Source: an uncultured Candidatus Melainabacteria bacterium
Lineage (GTDB): Bacteria; Cyanobacteriota; Vampirovibrionia; Gastranaerophilales; Gastranaerophilaceae
Direction of reading: 5' to 3'
DNA length: 9,690 bases
Assembly: GCA_934747325.1 (NCBI GenBank)
Contig: CAKVGW010000059.1
Span: forward strand, 1 to 9,690
Of this stretch, positions 6,827 to 9,690 are shown piece after piece. The translations under genes and the position numbers were made by a program. The notes beneath the pieces were generated by a model. The model was not told the DNA's origin. It saw only the letters and a program-made list of their open reading frames with translations, and ran no database searches. The stretch's first letter is position 1; each line of letters begins with the position of its first letter.

Positions 6827-8155
6827 CTATTTCCCGATACAAAAATGTTCGAATACATTGTCTAAAATGTTATCTGTAACAAGCTCTCCGGTTAGTTCAT
6901 CAAGAGCAAGAAGTGCAGATTTTACATCAATTGAAATTAAGTCTTGTAATTCGTTTAAGTTAGAAGCCAAAAGCGCTTGTTCAATCGCTGTTTTAGCTTT
7001 CTCTAAACAAGTTTGTTGACGTGCATTCGTTACAAATTCCAAGCCTTCCGGCTGAATATCACAAACTTTTTGTTTTAAAAGTTCTTTTAGCTCACTTACT
7101 CCTTCACCAGTAAGTGCTGAAATACAAAGCGCATCCTCTGTTTTAGCTAAATCGGCCTTATTAGCTATTAGAATATAATTTTTGTCTTTTAAAAGTTCCA
7201 AAACTTCTTTATCTTCATTGTCTAAACCTTTTGACGCATCATAAATAAAAAGCAACAAATCTGCTTCATCTAAAGATTGTTTAGAATATTCAATACCGAT
7301 TTTTTCAACTTTTGAAACCTCGTCATCTTCTCGAATTCCGGCTGTATCAATAAGTGTCACAGGGATGCCTAAATCCAAAGTTTCACGCAAAACATCACGA
7401 GTTGTGCCTGCTATATCAGTAACAATTGCTCTATCAAGACTCAAAAGAGCGTTAAAAAGTGAAGATTTGCCAACATTAGGTTTGCCGACAATTGCAACAG
7501 AAGCGCCTTGTCTAAAAATATTAGAAGTTTTTGCACCTGCTAAAACATGATTTATTTTTGATAAAATATTTTCAAAACTTTCGGTCAAATATGAGTATTC
7601 AGGTTCTCTAACATCTTCGGGAAAATCAATCCCAGCCATAATTTTTGACAAAACCTCAAAAATATCATTTCTTATTTCACCGATTTTTTCTTTTAAAACA
7701 CCTGAAAGATTTTTCATTGAAACAGTTGCAAAATCAGAAGTTTTAGCGTGAATAATATCAGCTACTGATTCTGCTTGAGATAAATCCATTCTTTTATTCA
7801 AAAATGCACGTTTCGTAAACTCGCCTTTTTCAGCCATTCTTGCACCATTTTTCAAAACAAGGTTAAGAATATTTTTTACAACGTTAATTCCGCCATGGCA
7901 TTGAATTTCGATTACATCTTCGCCGGTGTAACTATTTGGCGCAAAAAAAGGTAGTACAATTACTTCATCAATTTTTGTATTACCATCTTTTATCCAACCA
8001 TGATTGAATGTTTTTGGTTTAAAATTAGTGTTTGTAAAAATTTTGTTTATAATTTCAAAAGCTTTGTCGCCTGAAATTCTAATTACACCAACTCCACCCA
8101 TTCCAAGCGGGGTTGCAGGTGCCGTGATTGTGTCAAATTCTTCTATTATGTTCAT
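6827..8155 (-). CDS. mnmE: tRNA modification GTPase MnmE (TrmE)
   Basis: MnmE works with MnmG to install the (carboxymethyl)aminomethyl group at position 5 of wobble uridine 34 in certain tRNAs, using a folate one-carbon unit and GTP hydrolysis. The 442-residue protein has the N-terminal folate-binding domain (DTITAPATPLG, VIRISG, YTGEDVIEIQCHGG), a helical domain, and an inserted G domain: GKPNVGKSS (224-232, Lys230), TDIAGTTRD (246-254), DTAG (270-273) and NKAD (332-335). It ends in the family CIGK tail with the conserved cysteine. I chose ATG at 8155 because the family begins a few residues before DTI; a TTG six codons upstream (8173) keeps the frame open but adds residues with no family match. 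No clear Shine-Dalgarno precedes the ATG, and the mRNA may be nearly leaderless. Length is normal. Confidence 0.97.
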   Translation of the reverse strand: MNIIEEFDTITAPATPLGMGGVGVIRISGDKAFEIINKIFTNTNFKPKTFNHGWIKDGNTKIDEVIVLPFFAPNSYTGEDVIEIQCHGGINVVKNILNLVLKNGARMAEKGEFTKRAFLNKRMDLSQAESVADIIHAKTSDFATVSMKNLSGVLKEKIGEIRNDIFEVLSKIMAGIDFPEDVREPEYSYLTESFENILSKINHVLAGAKTSNIFRQGASVAIVGKPNVGKSSLFNALLSLDRAIVTDIAGTTRDVLRETLDLGIPVTLIDTAGIREDDEVSKVEKIGIEYSKQSLDEADLLLFIYDASKGLDNEDKEVLELLKDKNYILIANKADLAKTEDALCISALTGEGVSELKELLKQKVCDIQPEGLEFVTNARQQTCLEKAKTAIEQALLASNLNELQDLISIDVKSALLALDELTGELVTDNILDNVFEHFCIGK

Positions 8156-8161
8156 AAAATA

Positions 8162-8190
8162 ATTGTACCGCAAAAATATTCGACTTATAA
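8162..8190 (-). promoter_or_regulatory. Candidate mnmE promoter overlapping the murF promoter
   Basis: On the minus strand TACAAT (8167-8162) is a good -10 match whose start point would fall at or next to the mnmE ATG at 8155, giving a leaderless or near-leaderless message. The partner -35, TTATAA (8190-8185), is weak but spaced by 17 bases. A second possible pair is TTTCCA and TATTAT further upstream. The exact box choice is uncertain. Confidence 0.35.
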
Positions 8191-8191
8191 T
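8163..8191 (+). promoter_or_regulatory. murF promoter, sigma-70 type
   Basis: TTGTAC (8163-8168) and a perfect TATAAT (8186-8191) are separated by exactly 17 bases. Transcription would begin near 8198, leaving a leader of about 20 bases before the murF ATG. This is the best promoter in the window. Confidence 0.7.
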
Positions 8192-8217
8192 AAAACAAAA
8201 GAGAGTGAGTGGAAATT

Positions 8218-9513
8218 ATGAAAATAAAAGAATTAATAGCAGCAACAAATGCAAAAGTAATTAAGCCAATCGATGAAAATTTAGATGTAAATATTTCTAC
8301 TGATACAAGAACTATTAAAGATGGTGATTTTTATTTACCTTTAAAAGGTGCGTCTTTTGATGGCGAAAAATTTATTGACCAAGCACTGGAAAAAGGTGCA
8401 GTTGGAGCGTTTTGTACAAAAGATGGCGGTAATTTGCAGGTTGCAGATACTCTGACGGCTTATTTAGAACTCGCAAATTACAGACGAAAAAAACTTAATT
8501 TCAAAGTAGTTGCAATTACTGGAAGTTCAGGAAAAACTACCACAAAAGAACTTGTTGCTTCTACATTAAGTGAAAAATTTAAAACTTTTAAAACTCCATT
8601 AAACCACAATAACGAAATAGGTTTTTGCCAAACAATTTTTGAAACACCTGATGATACAGAAGTTTTGGTATTGGAAATGGGTATGCGCGGTTTGGGAGAA
8701 ATAGAGCTTTTGTCAAAATATTCTGAACCTGATATAACAATAATTTCAAACGTAGGCACTGCACACATCGGACGTTTAGGCTCAAAAGAAAATATTGCAA
8801 AAGCTAAATGCGAAATTGTTAAATATCAACGAGGAAATGTATTTATCGCACACGATGATGAGCTGATTAAAAAAACAGTTGAATTTAACGGTGAAAAAAT
8901 TTTTTATTCTATAAAAGATGTAGACATTTTGGAAAAATCAGCGCATTATTCAAAATTCAAATACAAAAATGAAATTTTTGAACTTAATGTTGGTGGCGAT
9001 TATAATATAGAAAACGCTCTTTCTGCAATCAATGCAGGTTTAAAACTCGGAATGGATTTTGAAGAAATAAAAAAAGGCTTGAAAAAATACGTTCCTATTG
9101 AAAAACGTTGGGAAGCAACTCATGCCGGCAGATATGAAATCATCAACGACAGCTATAACGCTAACCCTGAATCAATGCGAGCTTTTGTAGATACAATCTT
9201 TGAGCTTTATGACAAGTATGTGCTTGTTCTTGGTGATATGGGCGAATTAGGAGAAAACGAAGTCCGCTACCATAGAGAACTGGGCGAATATATCAACAAT
9301 CATAAAAAACTGGCACAAGATACGACAGTTATCACGATTGGCGAATTATCTAAAAATATTTCGGATGCGATAACAAATTGCAACTCAATGCATTTTGATA
9401 ATATAGAAGATGCGATAGGTTATATAAAATCAAATATAAAACCTGAATATAAATTATTTTTAAAAGCATCAAGAAGTATGAAATTTGAACGAATTATTGA
9501 ATTGCTCGCTTAA
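8218..9513 (+). CDS. murF: UDP-N-acetylmuramoyl-tripeptide--D-alanyl-D-alanine ligase
   Basis: MurF adds D-Ala-D-Ala to the UDP-MurNAc tripeptide with ATP, the last cytoplasmic step of the peptidoglycan nucleotide precursor. The 431-residue protein has a short N-terminal substrate domain (STDTRTIKDGDFYLPLKG), the ATP loop GSSGKTT (102-108, Lys106), the MurF signature LNHNNEIG (128-135), EMGMRGLGEI, and NVGTAHIGRLGS followed by KAKCEI, whose Lys197 aligns with the lysine that is carbamylated in Mur ligases. INDSYNANPESM (from 309) and LVLGDMGELGE mark the C-terminal domain, and KASRSMKFE stands for the usual KGSR motif. I chose ATG at 8218; an in-frame GTG at 8209 would add three residues, and the Shine-Dalgarno evidence (GAGAG, GAGTGG) does not decide firmly. 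It stands alone, divergent from mnmE, with its own promoter and terminator. Confidence 0.96.
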   Translation: MKIKELIAATNAKVIKPIDENLDVNISTDTRTIKDGDFYLPLKGASFDGEKFIDQALEKGAVGAFCTKDGGNLQVADTLTAYLELANYRRKKLNFKVVAITGSSGKTTTKELVASTLSEKFKTFKTPLNHNNEIGFCQTIFETPDDTEVLVLEMGMRGLGEIELLSKYSEPDITIISNVGTAHIGRLGSKENIAKAKCEIVKYQRGNVFIAHDDELIKKTVEFNGEKIFYSIKDVDILEKSAHYSKFKYKNEIFELNVGGDYNIENALSAINAGLKLGMDFEEIKKGLKKYVPIEKRWEATHAGRYEIINDSYNANPESMRAFVDTIFELYDKYVLVLGDMGELGENEVRYHRELGEYINNHKKLAQDTTVITIGELSKNISDAITNCNSMHFDNIEDAIGYIKSNIKPEYKLFLKASRSMKFERIIELLA

Positions 9514-9537
9514 ATACTTATATATTTATAAAAACAA

Positions 9538-9571
9538 AAAAGCGGAAACTCAATTAAGAGTTTCCGCTTTT
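9538..9571. terminator. Strong bidirectional intrinsic terminator
   Basis: A perfect 14-pair stem, AAAAGCGGAAACTC (9538-9551) with GAGTTTCCGCTTTT (9558-9571), encloses the loop AATTAA. T-runs are present on the right for plus-strand transcripts (TTTTCTTATT) and, as the complement of the A-rich left flank, for minus-strand transcripts. It ends both murF and the converging gene at 9589-9690. Confidence 0.92.
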
Positions 9572-9588
9572 CTTATTAATCTAATTAA

Positions 9589-9690
9589 TTATAGACTGCA
9601 AGCGCAAACGCCATCTTTGCAAGAATAGTTCAAAGCTTGTTGAGCTTCTTCCATTCTAACTTTGATACGTCCATCTACTGCAATACCTTC
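9589..9690 (-). CDS. C-terminal end of an unidentified protein with a CX4CXC tail (partial)
   Basis: Reading the minus strand from the window edge, 33 codons stay open to a TAA at 9591-9589. The peptide contains EGIAVDGRIKVRMEEA and ends with YSCKDGVCACSL. A Shine-Dalgarno and start lie outside the window. Real coding is supported by the shared terminator a few bases beyond the stop and by well-formed, non-repetitive sequence. The three cysteines in CX4CXC close to the C-terminus suggest a metal, iron-sulphur or disulphide role. The SCKDGVC part recalls the start of the CX4CX2C loop of [2Fe-2S] ferredoxins and succinate dehydrogenase iron-sulphur subunits, but the spacing is one short and it sits at the extreme end. 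I do not recognise the family. Confidence 0.7.
   Translation of the reverse strand, partial: EGIAVDGRIKVRMEEAQQALNYSCKDGVCACSL

Noticed and set aside
8156..8173. Extended TTG start for mnmE
   Set aside because: The six added residues (MRYNYF) precede the normal MnmE N-terminus and have no family counterpart; the downstream ATG is more likely, although no Shine-Dalgarno decides it.
8478..8800. Two antisense open frames within murF
   Set aside because: Both overlap the conserved MurF ATP loop and HNNEIG region and have no recognisable content.

Overview
The window is AT-rich chromosomal DNA from a bacterium with an outer membrane. The diderm inference rests on an exported MlaA/VacJ-type protein, together with a peptidoglycan ligase (MurF). 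Housekeeping genes (topA, mnmE, murF), a membrane PAS histidine kinase with an HDLKxP H-box, and the low GC would all fit the gut Melainabacteria (Vampirovibrionia, order Gastranaerophilales). That placement comes from memory of gene style, not from a search, and is tentative.

Layout, left to right. Positions 1-45 hold the last codons of an upstream gene, probably dprA, ending in an ATGA overlap with topA (42-2345, +). A 123-base gap with a weak terminator-like hairpin follows. Next is a 689-residue exported fusion of an MlaA-like domain to an alpha/beta hydrolase (2469-4538, +). After a 135-base gap comes an orphan sensor kinase with two membrane helices, two PAS-like domains, a good H-box and N-box, but degraded ATP-binding G-boxes (4674-6314, +). 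Positions 6315-6826 carry a small minus-strand gene of 57 codons (6431-6604) with its own Shine-Dalgarno and a downstream terminator. mnmE (6827-8155, -) and murF (8218-9513, +) are transcribed divergently from a compact 62-base promoter region. A strong bidirectional terminator (9538-9571) separates murF from the C-terminal end of an unidentified minus-strand gene with a CX4CXC tail (9589-9690).

How the genes relate. TopA relaxes negative supercoils, MnmE modifies tRNA wobble uridines and MurF completes the peptidoglycan precursor; these are independent core functions. The accessory interest lies in the middle. The MlaA-hydrolase fusion suggests that outer-membrane phospholipid handling and ester hydrolysis are joined in one secreted polypeptide. 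The neighbouring kinase could be a membrane sensor, but no response regulator is present and a link between the two is only positional. No mobile element, CRISPR array, tRNA or rRNA was seen.
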